A stretch of 64,000 nucleotides of DNA from Yoonia sp. SS1-5 (GTDB lineage: Bacteria; Pseudomonadota; Alphaproteobacteria; Rhodobacterales; Rhodobacteraceae). The position numbers were made by a program, and so were the translations under genes. Positions 1-10,090 of the stretch are shown piece by piece (the stretch's first letter is position 1; the number at the start of each line of letters is the position of its first letter). A model generated the notes under the pieces. That model was not told the DNA's origin and searched no databases. It worked only from the letters and a program-made list of their open reading frames with translations. Location: NCBI RefSeq assembly GCF_038443705.2, contig NZ_CP151767.2, positions 1,302,001 to 1,366,000 on the forward strand. Reading direction: 5' to 3'.

Positions 1-1
1 G

Positions 2-976
2 ATCGCCGACGTCAAGATGAAGGCGGATTTTCCAACCGAACGATGGTTCTGGTTTGAACCCCCCTTCAAGGATAGTGGCCAATCCGCTTTGCTGCACAAA
101 CAGCCCGACGATATCTGGCGGATCGACTTTCAGCTTGGCTGGGATATTGATCGCGAAAAGGAAATGAACCCTGAACGCATCCGGGCCCGCGTCGACGCCA
201 TGTTGTCCAGCCAGACCGGAACCGTGCCTGACTACGAACTATTCTGGACCTCGATTTACACGTTCCAGTGCCGGCGCATGGAAAAATTCCGCCATAACCG
301 GATCTTCTTTGCGGGTGACAGCGCCCATCAGGTGTCGCCCTTTGGCGCGCGCGGCGCAAATTCCGGGGTGCAGGACGCCGAAAATCTGGCGTGGAAGCTG
401 GATCTTGTGCTGAAAGGCGCCGCCCCAGAAAGCCTGCTGGACACTTATTCTACCGAACGGGGGTTCGGGGCAGACGAAAATATCCTCAATTCGTCCCGGG
501 CCACCGATTTCATGACCCCAAAGTCAGAGATATCCAAGATCTTCCGCAACGCGGTGCTGGATCTTGCACGCGACCATGCCTTTGCCCGGCCAATGGTAAA
601 TTCGGGGCGTCTTTCGGTGCCTTGCGTGTATGATGGTTTCCCCAATTTTGCCAAGGATGGGTTGCAAGCGCCTGACGTTTCGCGCCCCGGCGCGCCCTGC
701 CCCGATGCACCGGTCGAAAATGGCTTCCTGCTGGATCATCTGAGCCGCGGTTTTGTCCTGCTTAGCCTGGGTGACGTCGCGGTCGGGGACCTCGACACGC
801 CGGTTCATCATTTGCATATCGCTGACCCGTCGCCGGAACTTCGTGCCCGCTATCTGGGCGATCAGGCGCAGGCCGTGTACCTGATCCGGCCGGATCAGCA
901 TGTTGTTGGCCGCTGGTCAGGTTTTGACGCGGCGGAAATTCAAGCGGCGATGCAGATCGCTTTGGGAAAGGCCTGA
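2..976 (+). CDS. FAD-dependent aromatic monooxygenase, C-terminal part
   Basis: The frame is open to the left edge, so the N-terminal Rossmann part lies outside the window. The visible part carries the second FAD-contacting motif of class A flavin hydroxylases (GDSAHQVSPFGARG, near residue 105 of the visible chain), followed by a helix NSGVQDAENLAWKL and a C-terminal thioredoxin-like region. This is the layout of the phenol / 3-(3-hydroxyphenyl)propionate hydroxylase group (PheA/TfdB/MhpA type), which add oxygen to a phenolic ring using NAD(P)H. A DUF2783 gene follows 3 nt after the stop, then a maleylacetoacetate isomerase, which suggests degradation of an aromatic acid by a gentisate or homogentisate-like route. 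The exact substrate cannot be read from the sequence. Confidence 0.85.
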   Translation: MADVKMKADFPTERWFWFEPPFKDSGQSALLHKQPDDIWRIDFQLGWDIDREKEMNPERIRARVDAMLSSQTGTVPDYELFWTSIYTFQCRRMEKFRHNRIFFAGDSAHQVSPFGARGANSGVQDAENLAWKLDLVLKGAAPESLLDTYSTERGFGADENILNSSRATDFMTPKSEISKIFRNAVLDLARDHAFARPMVNSGRLSVPCVYDGFPNFAKDGLQAPDVSRPGAPCPDAPVENGFLLDHLSRGFVLLSLGDVAVGDLDTPVHHLHIADPSPELRARYLGDQAQAVYLIRPDQHVVGRWSGFDAAEIQAAMQIALGKA

Positions 977-979
977 TCC

Positions 980-1162
980 ATGACACTGACGCTGACACCA
1001 AACCTGTCTGACCCTGACGGTTTCTATGACGAGTTGCTGGCCGCCCATGCGGGATTGGACAAGGATCAAAGCGATGCGTTGAATGCCCGTCTTATCCTGA
1101 CCCTGGCCAATCATATCGGTGACCGGGACGTTCTGCGTGCCGCGCTTCAGGCCGCGAAATGA
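980..1162 (+). CDS. DUF2783 small protein
   Basis: A 60-residue protein of the DUF2783 type, with a central motif LNARLILTLANHIGD. The family is small, of unknown biochemical role, and is typically found immediately after flavin aromatic hydroxylases, as here. Its start is 3 nt after the monooxygenase stop and its own stop overlaps the next start codon (ATGA at 1159-1162), so the three genes are almost certainly co-transcribed and translationally coupled. It has no signal peptide or membrane segment. A role as accessory factor of the hydroxylase is inference from the neighbourhood only. Confidence 0.75.
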   Translation: MTLTLTPNLSDPDGFYDELLAAHAGLDKDQSDALNARLILTLANHIGDRDVLRAALQAAK

Positions 1163-1773
1163 CCGAGGTTGTCTTGTGGGACTATCCCAAGTCCTCGGCC
1201 AGCTACAGGGTGCGGATTGCGTTGAACCTTGCCGATGTCGCCTTCCGGATCGAACATGTCAATCTGCTGGAAAAGGCACATCGGTCGCCAGAACACCTTG
1301 CGCGGAACCCGCAAGGGTTTGTGCCGGTTCTTGATATTGATGGGCACAGGCTGACCCAGTCGCTTGCGATCCTCGACTATCTCAATACGACCCGCGACCT
1401 TGGCCTGCTGCCTGCGGATCCGCGTGAACGGGCCAAGGTTCAAGCCGCGGCCTACGCCATTGCGGTTGACCTGCACCCGGTCTGCAATCTGTCCGTGGCT
1501 GGGCACGCCACACAGGGGCAAGAGCCCGCGCGGACAGCGTGGATGCAGCATTTCATCAGACCCGGGCTTGTCGCGTTTGAGGCGCTTTTGGCCGGGTTCC
1601 CTGCGGCTGCATTCTGCACCGGTGCTGCGCCATCTTTGGCCGATATCTGCCTGATACCACAGCTATATAATGCGCGGCGTTGGGGTGTGGATTATGAAGA
1701 TCTGGAACGGATCAATGCGGCAGAAGCATCCTGCAAAAACATCGCAGCCTTCCAGACGGCGGCACCGGACTAA
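1159..1773 (+). CDS. maiA: Maleylacetoacetate isomerase (zeta-class GST)
   Basis: A 204-residue glutathione S-transferase-fold protein. The N-terminal thioredoxin-like half has SSASYRVRIAL, the glutathione-binding and active-site segment of zeta-class enzymes (usually SSCSWRVRIAL; the cysteine is Ala here). It is followed by NPQGFVPVLDIDG and the helical C-terminal half with SLADICLIPQLYNARR. The family isomerises maleylacetoacetate or maleylpyruvate to the fumaryl form using glutathione as cofactor. It is the last gene of the operon with the flavin hydroxylase and fits a gentisate/homogentisate branch. Its start codon overlaps the DUF2783 stop. Confidence 0.85.
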   Translation: MTEVVLWDYPKSSASYRVRIALNLADVAFRIEHVNLLEKAHRSPEHLARNPQGFVPVLDIDGHRLTQSLAILDYLNTTRDLGLLPADPRERAKVQAAAYAIAVDLHPVCNLSVAGHATQGQEPARTAWMQHFIRPGLVAFEALLAGFPAAAFCTGAAPSLADICLIPQLYNARRWGVDYEDLERINAAEASCKNIAAFQTAAPD

Positions 1774-1816
1774 AGTAAGCCGATCAACTTACTATCGCTT
1801 TACAAACCGCGACCGG

Positions 1817-2713
1817 TCACTTGATCGGCACCAGCGCGCCACGCCCCTTGATCACCCTGCGGGCGACATTGCTGGCAGCACGGATAGCCTCGGGGATGGC
1901 GGCGCCCTCGACATAGGCGGCAAGCAGGCCAGCATTAAAGCTATCGCCTGCAGCCGTTGTATCAACCACATCTGACACGATGGCAGGTTGAACGACGCCT
2001 TGCCGCCCCTCATGCTGATAGTGGATCGTCCGGGGGCCGTTCTTGACCACCACGGTCGTTGCACCGGCGGCCACATAGCGATCACGTGTGGCTTCGGGGT
2101 CGGCATCCCCGAAATGGACGGCTTCATCGTCGTGGGATGGCAGGATCATATCACTGACCTCGGCCGCTTTGCTGACCCAATCGCACATCTGTTCATTGTC
2201 GTCCCACAATGCGGGGCGCAGATTTGTGTCAAATACGATCTGGCACCCGGCAGATCGGGCAGCGGCAATGGCCGCCAGCAGGTTTTCACGACCGTCCCCT
2301 TCTTGCACGGCAAGGGTAATGCCCGAAAAGTAGATCAAATCGGCCTGCGCAAATGCCTCATCCAGACGAGCACGATCAGCTGCCAGTTGGCGGGCAGCCG
2401 ATTGGCCACGCCAATAGGAGAAATGGCGCTCGCCCTTTTCCAGCGCAATCATGTAAAGCCCAATCGTGCGGTCATCGTGGCGCTGCACATGCGTGGTATC
2501 AATTCCGGCATCCGCAAGAAATGACACAAGCTGATCAGATGTCTTGTCCCGTCCGATGGCGGTCATGAATGACACGTTCCAGTTCGGCGACAGACGGATT
2601 GCGTACCATGCAGTATTCAGCGTGTCACCGGCAAACCCCATGTGGAAATGCCCCGGCAAAGATTGCGGGGACATCTCGACCATCGCCTCACCTACGGAAA
2701 TGAGATTTTTCAT
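1817..2713 (-). CDS. kdgK: 2-dehydro-3-deoxygluconokinase (PfkB family)
   Basis: A 298-residue sugar kinase. The start at 2713 (MKNLISVGEAMVEMSP) is preferred over an upstream ATG at 2749 because the chain then begins like other PfkB kinases and an AAGGGC ribosome site precedes it. The ERHFSYWRGQSAAR segment is characteristic of KDG kinases, and the C-terminal PfkB signature DTTAAGDSFNAGLL carries the catalytic aspartate of the GAGD-type loop (AAGD here). The enzyme phosphorylates KDG to KDPG for the Entner-Doudoroff pathway. It is convergent with maiA and transcribed alone, with no KDPG aldolase beside it. Confidence 0.9.
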   Translation of the reverse strand: MKNLISVGEAMVEMSPQSLPGHFHMGFAGDTLNTAWYAIRLSPNWNVSFMTAIGRDKTSDQLVSFLADAGIDTTHVQRHDDRTIGLYMIALEKGERHFSYWRGQSAARQLAADRARLDEAFAQADLIYFSGITLAVQEGDGRENLLAAIAAARSAGCQIVFDTNLRPALWDDNEQMCDWVSKAAEVSDMILPSHDDEAVHFGDADPEATRDRYVAAGATTVVVKNGPRTIHYQHEGRQGVVQPAIVSDVVDTTAAGDSFNAGLLAAYVEGAAIPEAIRAASNVARRVIKGRGALVPIK

Positions 2714-2867
2714 GAATACGCCCTTCGCTATTAACCTGTCGCTTAGCACGATTGTTGCAAGTGCCTCAATCAGTTACGCACCAGAGGGATCATTTGGCCG
2801 ATTGCCATTTGCCAATAGACGCGCAATCGCTAGGTTTTAGGCCAGCACGATGAAAAAGGATCGCATG

Positions 2868-3296
2868 ATGTCATTGAAATACCTCCACACAATGGTTCGG
2901 GTTAAAGACCTGGACCAATCCATGGCCTTCTACGCCCTGCTGGGCCTGAAAGAAACGCGCAGGTTCGAAAATGAGGGCGGGCGTTTTACGCTGGTTTTCA
3001 TGGCCCCTCCGGGACAGGAAGACTGCCCTGTAGAGCTGACTTATAACTGGGATGGCGATGATGCGCTGCCTTCCGACAGCCGCCATTTCGGCCATCTGGC
3101 CTATCGCGTGCCGAATATCTACGAGACCTGCCAGCACCTGATGGATAACGGCGTCACGATCAATCGCCCCCCGCGGGACGGCCATATGGCCTTTGTTCGG
3201 TCACCGGACAATATCTCGATCGAACTGCTTCAGGAGGGCGACAGTCTTGCCCCGGCAGAGCCCTGGGCAAGCATGGAGAATACTGGGCATTGGTAA
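2868..3296 (+). CDS. gloA: Lactoylglutathione lyase (glyoxalase I)
   Basis: A 142-residue vicinal-oxygen-chelate protein beginning MSLKYLHTMVRVKDLDQS. The metal-ligand and fold motifs of glyoxalase I are visible: the N-terminal H, VELTYNWD with its Glu, FGHLAYRVPNIY with its His, and SPDNISIELLQ with the final Glu. It converts the methylglyoxal-glutathione hemithioacetal to S-lactoylglutathione. ATG codons at 2850 and 2865 are also in frame. The AAGGA at 2854 favours 2865 or 2868, and family N-termini favour 2868. The stop overlaps the next gene's TTG start. Confidence 0.9.
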   Translation: MSLKYLHTMVRVKDLDQSMAFYALLGLKETRRFENEGGRFTLVFMAPPGQEDCPVELTYNWDGDDALPSDSRHFGHLAYRVPNIYETCQHLMDNGVTINRPPRDGHMAFVRSPDNISIELLQEGDSLAPAEPWASMENTGHW

Positions 3297-3994
3297 AATG
3301 GGGGGTCCTTGCCGGGGCGGCGCTGTTTTCCACCCCGGTCGAGGCCTGCCGGCTGGCGCTTGTTCTAGCGATGGATGTCTCATCCTCGGTAGACGCGCAA
3401 GAAGACAGGCTTCAGCGCGGCGGACTTGCTGCCGCACTGCTGGCCGATGACGTCCAGGACGCATTTTTTATCAGCTCCGACCCGGTCGCACTTTTGGTCT
3501 TTGAATGGAGCGGGCGCTACAATCAGGCCAATATTGTCGACTGGACCCTGATCGAGACCCCCGCCGACCTGCAAGCGGTGTCCGAACAGATCGGACGCAG
3601 CAGCCGCAGCCACAACGACTTTGCTACGGCCATGGGATTTGCGTTGGGCCATGCTGCAAACCGGTTGCGCGATGCGCCTGCATGCCTGTTTCAGACAATT
3701 GATGTGGCCGGGGACGGCGAAAACAATGATGGGTTCGGCCCGTCCGAGGCTTATGCCGCCTTCCCGTTCGACAATGTCACCGTCAATGGCCTTGTGATCA
3801 ACGGTGCAGAATTCGAAGGCGAAACGCAGTTGATCCCCTTCTATCGTGATCAGGTTATTCGTGGTCCGGGTGCCTTCATTGAAATTGCAAACGGATTTGC
3901 CGATTATGAGAACGCAATGCGGCGCAAATTGATCCGGGAACTGACTGCCATGGTGATTGGCCAAACCACAATCCGTCAGGACACACAGGGATGA
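3290..3994 (+). CDS. DUF1194 exported VWA-like protein (first of tandem pair)
   Basis: A 234-residue DUF1194 protein. No ATG exists at the start; the frame begins with TTG at 3290, overlapping the gloA stop. The first ~20 residues form a signal peptide ending in VEA before CRLALVLAMDVSSSVD. The DVSSSVD segment is the MIDAS-type DxSxS metal site of a von Willebrand A fold. VAGDGENN and GLVINGAE are the later conserved loops of the family. Such proteins are exported and predicted to bind divalent metal or partners; no enzymatic role is established. It overlaps the second copy by ATGA at 3991-3994. Confidence 0.8.
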   Translation: MVKWGVLAGAALFSTPVEACRLALVLAMDVSSSVDAQEDRLQRGGLAAALLADDVQDAFFISSDPVALLVFEWSGRYNQANIVDWTLIETPADLQAVSEQIGRSSRSHNDFATAMGFALGHAANRLRDAPACLFQTIDVAGDGENNDGFGPSEAYAAFPFDNVTVNGLVINGAEFEGETQLIPFYRDQVIRGPGAFIEIANGFADYENAMRRKLIRELTAMVIGQTTIRQDTQG

Positions 3995-4716
3995 TCCGGC
4001 TGGCATGCCTTTGCCTGCTTCTTCTGCCCACCCTAAGCAATGCAGCATGCAGGCAGGCTTTGGCCCTGGGGTTGGATGTGTCAGGTTCCGTTGATGAATT
4101 CGAGTACAGATTGCAGATGGATGGCGTGGCAACGGCCTTGAACAGCGCCGCTGTTCAGGAGGTCTTGTTTGCCCAACCCGACGCCCCCATCAGGATCACC
4201 GTTTTCGAATGGAGCAGCCCAAACGATCTGAAAATCGTTCAACCCTGGATCACGCTGAACAGCCCTGCTGATCTGGCCATTGCAACCGCCGCGATGAACA
4301 ATCATGGCCGGCGGATTAAGCAGGCAACCACGGCAATCGGATCGGCGCTAGAGGCCGGGTTTGCAATGCTGGCGACCCAGCAGGAGTGTTGGCGCCGCAC
4401 GCTCGACCTATCCGGTGACGGCAAAAGCAATACGGGGCCACGGCCACAGGATATTTCCGATGCGGACATGCCCGATGGGACGGTAGTGAACGGGCTTGTC
4501 ATCGGGTCCGGCGATGTGAATGCGGGCGACGACCGTTTTGTCGACGTCAAGGAACTGTCATCCTACTACGAAGCCTATGTGATCCGCGGCCCCGGCGCGT
4601 TTGTTGAGGTCGCCTTGGGTTTCGAGACATATGCGGCCGCGATGGAGCGCAAATTGCTGCGCGAATTGCAAAGCATCGCGATCGGGCAGAATATGCATGG
4701 GCCAGAGATGCCCTAA
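3991..4716 (+). CDS. DUF1194 exported VWA-like protein (second of tandem pair)
   Basis: A 241-residue paralogue of the preceding protein, clearly related over the whole length (DVSGSVD against DVSSSVD, YVIRGPGAFVEVALGF against QVIRGPGAFIEIANGF). It has a clear signal peptide (MIRLACLCLLLLPTLSNA, then ACRQ). The MIDAS residues are intact. Translational coupling through ATGA means both copies are made together, so they may act as a pair in the periplasm; this is inference. Confidence 0.8.
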   Translation: MIRLACLCLLLLPTLSNAACRQALALGLDVSGSVDEFEYRLQMDGVATALNSAAVQEVLFAQPDAPIRITVFEWSSPNDLKIVQPWITLNSPADLAIATAAMNNHGRRIKQATTAIGSALEAGFAMLATQQECWRRTLDLSGDGKSNTGPRPQDISDADMPDGTVVNGLVIGSGDVNAGDDRFVDVKELSSYYEAYVIRGPGAFVEVALGFETYAAAMERKLLRELQSIAIGQNMHGPEMP

Positions 4717-4839
4717 ATATTCTTGGTAGGCCCAACGAAATCTTGATCGAGCATCGCCCGCCAAACGCCCAAAATACAAGGCTTGATACCCGCTGCCGGC
4801 AGGTTGGGTTGTGTTAAGTTGTGACCTCATCGCCCGCGG

Positions 4840-5190
4840 TCAGAGCCGCGCGAGGCCCATCAAAAACAGCATCGCAACTATAGATAGCAAGGGCCAAAAC
4901 CCCACGCTTTCTTTGCCGTCTTCAGTGTCACCAACCGGTCGGTGATCATCTCGTTTCCATCGCTAAGCCTTGATTGATACCGGTCGCAGGTTTCACTGAT
5001 GGTGAACGTCAGACCCGCAAGGGGGATTTGCAACCCATGGTCAAGGGGCCGCTTTTTGAGATGGCCGCACCATTCACACCAACCCTAGGCACCGCAAGCA
5101 AACGGCCAACGCAGGCGATATCAGCGAATGACCTTACCCCGCGCAGAAAATTGCGCAGACCAGCACCAAGAATGATGCTGGTCCGCGATA
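4840..5190 (-). pseudogene. Possible decayed small membrane-protein gene
   Basis: No intact gene covers 4717-5305. On the minus strand, protein-like stretches occur in succession but in different frames: SFADIACVGRLLA and MGCKSPLRV in one frame, then TFTISETCDRYQSRLSDGN in a second, then GKESVGFWPLLSIVAMLF ending LMGLARL at a stop at 4840 in a third. The last piece looks like a C-terminal membrane helix. Removing one base near 4940 would join the last two pieces. I read this as a small gene broken by frameshifts, but no family is recognised and chance cannot be excluded. Confidence 0.3.
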
Positions 5191-5305
5191 ACAGGATCCT
5201 CGTTACCCAACCCCGAGCCCGCCAACATGGTCGTGGCTCGATCTCTTGTCGTTGTCCATTCCGGCCAACATGAACAGCCCGAAGGCTGCCCCCATTACCC
5301 GCTGC

Positions 5306-5827
5306 CTAGTAGATATATCGGATCTGCTGGGTCCAATAATGTTCGACCCGGCGCAGCGCACTTGTGATGTCTTCCAGACCTTCATGATCCAGAACCTGTC
5401 GTTCCACCAAACCGTCAGCATGGGTCTGGAACAGTTTGCGCACGACGGCACGGACACCCCGGCCCTTTTCCGTCAGCCGCACCCGGACTGAACGCCTGTC
5501 AACCTCGCTTCGCTCGTGGTGCATGTAGCCCATCTCGACCAGCTTCTTGAGGTTGTAGGACACGTTCGAGCCCTGGTAATAGCCGCGGCTTTTCAGCTCG
5601 CCCGCTGTCACCTCGTTGTCACCGACATTGAACAGCAACAACGCCTGCACCGCATTGATCTCAAGAACGCCGAGACGCTCGAATTCATCCTTAATGACAT
5701 CAAGCAAAAGACGGTGAAGCCGTTCGACGAGCGTCAGCGCATTCAAATATGAAGCCATGAACGTCGCGCTACGCGCCTCCGCAACCCCATCTTTGCCCGG
5801 GTCTTCCAGACCGGTATGAATACTCAT
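5306..5827 (-). CDS. MarR-family winged-helix regulator (LdtR type)
   Basis: A 173-residue MarR-like regulator. The winged-helix region spans about residues 50-125: LEINAVQALLLFNVGDNEVTA, then the recognition part YYQGSNVSYNLKKLVEMGY, then the wing with VDRRSVRVRLTEKGRG. The YYQGSNVSYNLKKL motif marks the LdtR-like subgroup found in alphaproteobacteria, which in Liberibacter and rhizobia controls cell-wall transpeptidase and stress genes (family knowledge). It stands alone, divergent from nothing close, with 93 nt to the next minus-strand gene. A short AT-rich leader lies upstream. Confidence 0.8.
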   Translation of the reverse strand: MSIHTGLEDPGKDGVAEARSATFMASYLNALTLVERLHRLLLDVIKDEFERLGVLEINAVQALLLFNVGDNEVTAGELKSRGYYQGSNVSYNLKKLVEMGYMHHERSEVDRRSVRVRLTEKGRGVRAVVRKLFQTHADGLVERQVLDHEGLEDITSALRRVEHYWTQQIRYIY

Positions 5828-5920
5828 GTCTATTACTCCGTTTACTACCCGAACTGAGCAATAGAGCGAATTTAAGAATAATGGGTTAAATGATAAAATT
5901 GATGCAAATTTTTGCTGAAT

Positions 5921-6189
5921 TTACTGCGGACGCGTGACGCCTTGGGCCATGTCTGCAATCCGGGCGATCAACGCCGTATACCGGGCGGGCGGCGGGAATT
6001 GCCCACCCACCCATCCATAGATGTCATGGTCATTTTCCGACAAGAGACGATCATACAAGGCAAGGTCCTCATCGGACATCAAAGACAATGACGCATCCGC
6101 AAAATTCGTCAGGATCAGGTCCATTTCCTTGATGCCGCGGCGCATGGATCGCATACGCAACCGCTTGATCGTGATGTCACGTGTTTCTG

Positions 6190-6193
<4 letters not shown>
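5921..6193 (-). CDS. sdhE: Succinate dehydrogenase flavin-assembly factor SdhE
   Basis: A 90-residue SdhE/SDHAF2 protein. The hallmark RGxxE motif is present (MRRGIKEMD), followed by the DEDLALYDRLLSENDHDIYGW helix region. SdhE helps attach FAD covalently to the SdhA subunit of succinate dehydrogenase in the cytoplasm. Its start overlaps the stop of the upstream XRE gene (ATGA at 6190-6193), so the two are coupled. Length and motif are typical, so the call is secure. Confidence 0.9.
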
Positions 6194-7862
<1,669 letters not shown>

Positions 7863-7878
7863 CGCAAGCGAGCCTGTC

Positions 7879-8280
7879 ATGAGCGCCACGCTTCCAGATT
7901 ACTACTTTCGGGTTCGCGAGAACGGTGCGGCAGTTTTTCGTTTGGACACGGAAAACCGCAATCGTCGGATCGAAATGGACCAGATTGCCATCATCAATAC
8001 AAATCGGGGCGACTACAAAGCCCATGGTGACCGGGCCTTAAGCGACGCTGACAGGGCGGCAATCGAAACCTGGCTGACCGACCGGATGGAGATCCTGCGG
8101 ATCCGGGCGCTGGACGACATTCATCGTGCGATTGATCATTTGAACCTGACAACGCAATGGGCGCAGTCCAGGGCAAGCGACGCGGATCTTGAGACGGTAA
8201 CGGACCCGCTCTTGCTGGCGATGCATGATCTGCGGACGGTCCTTGTGCGCAAGAAGGGTGAGCGTTTGCCGAAAGACTAA
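7879..8280 (+). CDS. Conserved-looking hypothetical protein
   Basis: A 133-residue soluble protein I cannot assign to a family. It begins MSATLPDYYFRVRENGAAVF and is rich in charged residues, with no signal peptide or membrane segment. The N-terminal ~45 residues read like a small beta domain (VFRLDTENRNRRIEMDQIAI), the rest like helices. It starts 16 nt after the aminotransferase stop, so it is probably in the same transcript, and it converges with the metallopeptidase gene 6 nt away. Consistent coding bias supports it being real. Confidence 0.6.
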   Translation: MSATLPDYYFRVRENGAAVFRLDTENRNRRIEMDQIAIINTNRGDYKAHGDRALSDADRAAIETWLTDRMEILRIRALDDIHRAIDHLNLTTQWAQSRASDADLETVTDPLLLAMHDLRTVLVRKKGERLPKD

Positions 8281-8286
8281 GGGCGT

Positions 8287-9027
8287 TCAGACTTCAACCA
8301 CAACGGATGCAGGGCGATCCACACGGCACAAGTCGCAGATGCGCACGGCCTCTGTGACACCCATCAGGGCAAGCTGGCGAAAACTGGGCAGGTTGAAAGG
8401 GTCCGCCGTGCTGTAATCCACCTCGTATCCAAGGTCCTCAAAAGCGGCAATCGACATGCGGCTTAGTGGCCGGTCCTGACCGGACAGAAAGCCGGTCAAT
8501 AACTCGTCTCCAAAAATGAGTTCACGCCAATGGGCTTCGCGGGTCCCGCCGCCGCCGGTATTTGCAATCGGGACAGCCGCGCCCCCCTCTGGATCAAGGC
8601 GGGCATATTCGCGGGCCGCAGCGGGGCCGGTAAAGCGCGGATCCGCACTGCCCGCCCCGGCAATCAATCCAAGGCCCGGCCACAAGGTGCCAAATCCAAG
8701 GACATGGGCCATTTCATGCAGGATGACATCCTCGAAGGTGCCCTCGCTTTCCAGACGGGCCACATCTGCAGTATCAAACTGCATGATGCCGGTGATCGGC
8801 AGCCCGGTATCGGCGCGAAGTGCGGTTGGCCCGGCCTGCCCCAGAATACCGGCATCGCCATCTATCGGGGCGATGCCCGCGTCAATCTGCAATCCGCGCA
8901 AGGTCTCGCCATCCAGTGATACAGGCGCAAATGACGTATCAATCACGCGATCCCAACGGGCAGCCGCGCGTTCGAAAACGGCGCGGCGCGGTGCAGACAT
9001 CTCACCAGAGAAAACGAGTGTGATCAT
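8287..9027 (-). CDS. Leishmanolysin-like (M8) zinc metallopeptidase, no signal peptide
   Basis: A 246-residue protein with the zinc-metallopeptidase motif HEMAHVLGFGTLW at about residues 103-115 (HExxHxxGxG) and a third ligand candidate His in the EAHWRELIF segment about 60 residues later, as in metzincins of the leishmanolysin family. SRMSIAAFEDLGYEVDY near the C-terminus supplies the Met-turn-like segment typical of bacterial M8-like proteins. A GGGAGATGAA site precedes the ATG at 9027. It is odd in having no signal peptide: the chain begins directly with MITLVFSGEMSAP. The substrate is unknown; it may be a domain released from larger secreted proteins. Confidence 0.75.
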   Translation of the reverse strand: MITLVFSGEMSAPRRAVFERAAARWDRVIDTSFAPVSLDGETLRGLQIDAGIAPIDGDAGILGQAGPTALRADTGLPITGIMQFDTADVARLESEGTFEDVILHEMAHVLGFGTLWPGLGLIAGAGSADPRFTGPAAAREYARLDPEGGAAVPIANTGGGGTREAHWRELIFGDELLTGFLSGQDRPLSRMSIAAFEDLGYEVDYSTADPFNLPSFRQLALMGVTEAVRICDLCRVDRPASVVVEV

Positions 9028-9112
9028 TTCATCTCCCTTTTTGTGGCTCCGCTACACAAAACGGCATTCGGCCCGGCTTGGCCAGAGCACTGCAGGCGGC
9101 ATCAGCAAGAAA

Positions 9113-9142
9113 CGGCGTAGGATGGGTCTTGACCCATCCCGG
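9113..9142. terminator. Hairpin between convergent/adjacent genes (GGATGGGTC..GACCCATCC)
   Basis: A perfect 9-bp inverted repeat GGATGGGTC / GACCCATCC at 9120-9128 and 9131-9139 lies just past the hydroxyacid dehydrogenase stop. There is no U-run. It belongs to a group of four similar hairpins in this window with a GGGTC-YT-GACCC type centre and probably ends or stabilises transcripts. Confidence 0.5.
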
Positions 9143-10090
9143 TCAAACGGCCTGCGGCAAGGCGTTGCCGGCATCCCACGCAATCAGATTGTCCAGCGCC
9201 ATCTGGCCCATGGCCTCGCGGACCTCAAGTGCGGCCGTCCCCAAATGTGGAAGAAGCACGACATTATCCAGCCCGCGCAATCCATCTGGCACAACAGGTT
9301 CATTGGCATAAACGTCAAGACCTGCGGCTGCAATTTTCTGTGCAGCCAGCGCAGCAATAAGCGCGTCTTCGTCGATGACATCGCCTCTGGCAATATTGAT
9401 TAGGACGGATGTAGGGCGCATCGCCGCAATGGCGGCTGCGTCGATCAATTGGACATTCGGCCCTCCACCGGGAACCGTCACAACGACAATATCAGACTGC
9501 GCCATCAGATCGGACAGGTCGGGGATCTGCCGCGCGGGAAAGTCAACGGCCTTGGCCGAACGGTTGAAATAGAGCACCGGCATCCCGAACCCAAAGTGAC
9601 AGCGACGTGCAACCGCCTGCCCAATGCGGCCCATGCCCACAATGCCCACCGTCTTACCTGTCACATGTTGGCCCAGCATCTGGGTCGGCGCCCAGCCGGT
9701 CCATTTGCCCGCACGGACCAGTCTTTCGCCCTCGCCCGCACGACGACAGGCAGACAGGATCAATGTCAGGCCAATATCCGCCGTGGCGTCCGTCACCACA
9801 TCGGGCGTATTGGACACAAGAACCCCCGCCGCCTGCGCAGCCGCCACGTCAATATGGTTGTAACCAACACCAAAATTCGCAAGGACACCGCAGCGGATCT
9901 CTCCAGCGAAGGCATCCGCCGTAAATTGGTCCCCCAGCGTCGGTAAGATGGCGTCATAGTTTGCCATTGCCTCAGCAGCTTCGCGCGAGGTCAAACCAAT
10001 GTCGGCATCCCGCGCGGTGACATCAAACCGGGCCTTGGCCGCGCGCAAAGTCGCCGCCGGCAGTGGTCGGGTGATCAGCAGACGTTTCAA
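9143..10090 (-). CDS. D-2-hydroxyacid dehydrogenase (glyoxylate/hydroxypyruvate reductase-like)
   Basis: A 315-residue D-isomer-specific 2-hydroxyacid dehydrogenase. The NAD-binding motif GIVGMGRIGQAVARR is at about residues 148-162. The substrate and catalytic residues are in NFGVGYNHID, NIARGDVIDE (Arg), VYANEPVVP (Glu) and LLPHLGTA (His). Such enzymes reduce glyoxylate, hydroxypyruvate or related 2-oxoacids. The start overlaps the stop of csaA by 4 nt, making a proC-csaA-dehydrogenase operon with tight coupling. The exact substrate is not readable. Confidence 0.85.
   Translation of the reverse strand: MKRLLITRPLPAATLRAAKARFDVTARDADIGLTSREAAEAMANYDAILPTLGDQFTADAFAGEIRCGVLANFGVGYNHIDVAAAQAAGVLVSNTPDVVTDATADIGLTLILSACRRAGEGERLVRAGKWTGWAPTQMLGQHVTGKTVGIVGMGRIGQAVARRCHFGFGMPVLYFNRSAKAVDFPARQIPDLSDLMAQSDIVVVTVPGGGPNVQLIDAAAIAAMRPTSVLINIARGDVIDEDALIAALAAQKIAAAGLDVYANEPVVPDGLRGLDNVVLLPHLGTAALEVREAMGQMALDNLIAWDAGNALPQAV

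Noticed and set aside
4974..5273. 99-residue plus-strand open frame
   Set aside because: No ribosome site and no family; the minus strand of the same stretch looks more protein-like.
8516..9403. 295-residue plus-strand open frame
   Set aside because: Antisense to the metallopeptidase and the hydroxyacid dehydrogenase, both of which have full catalytic motifs.
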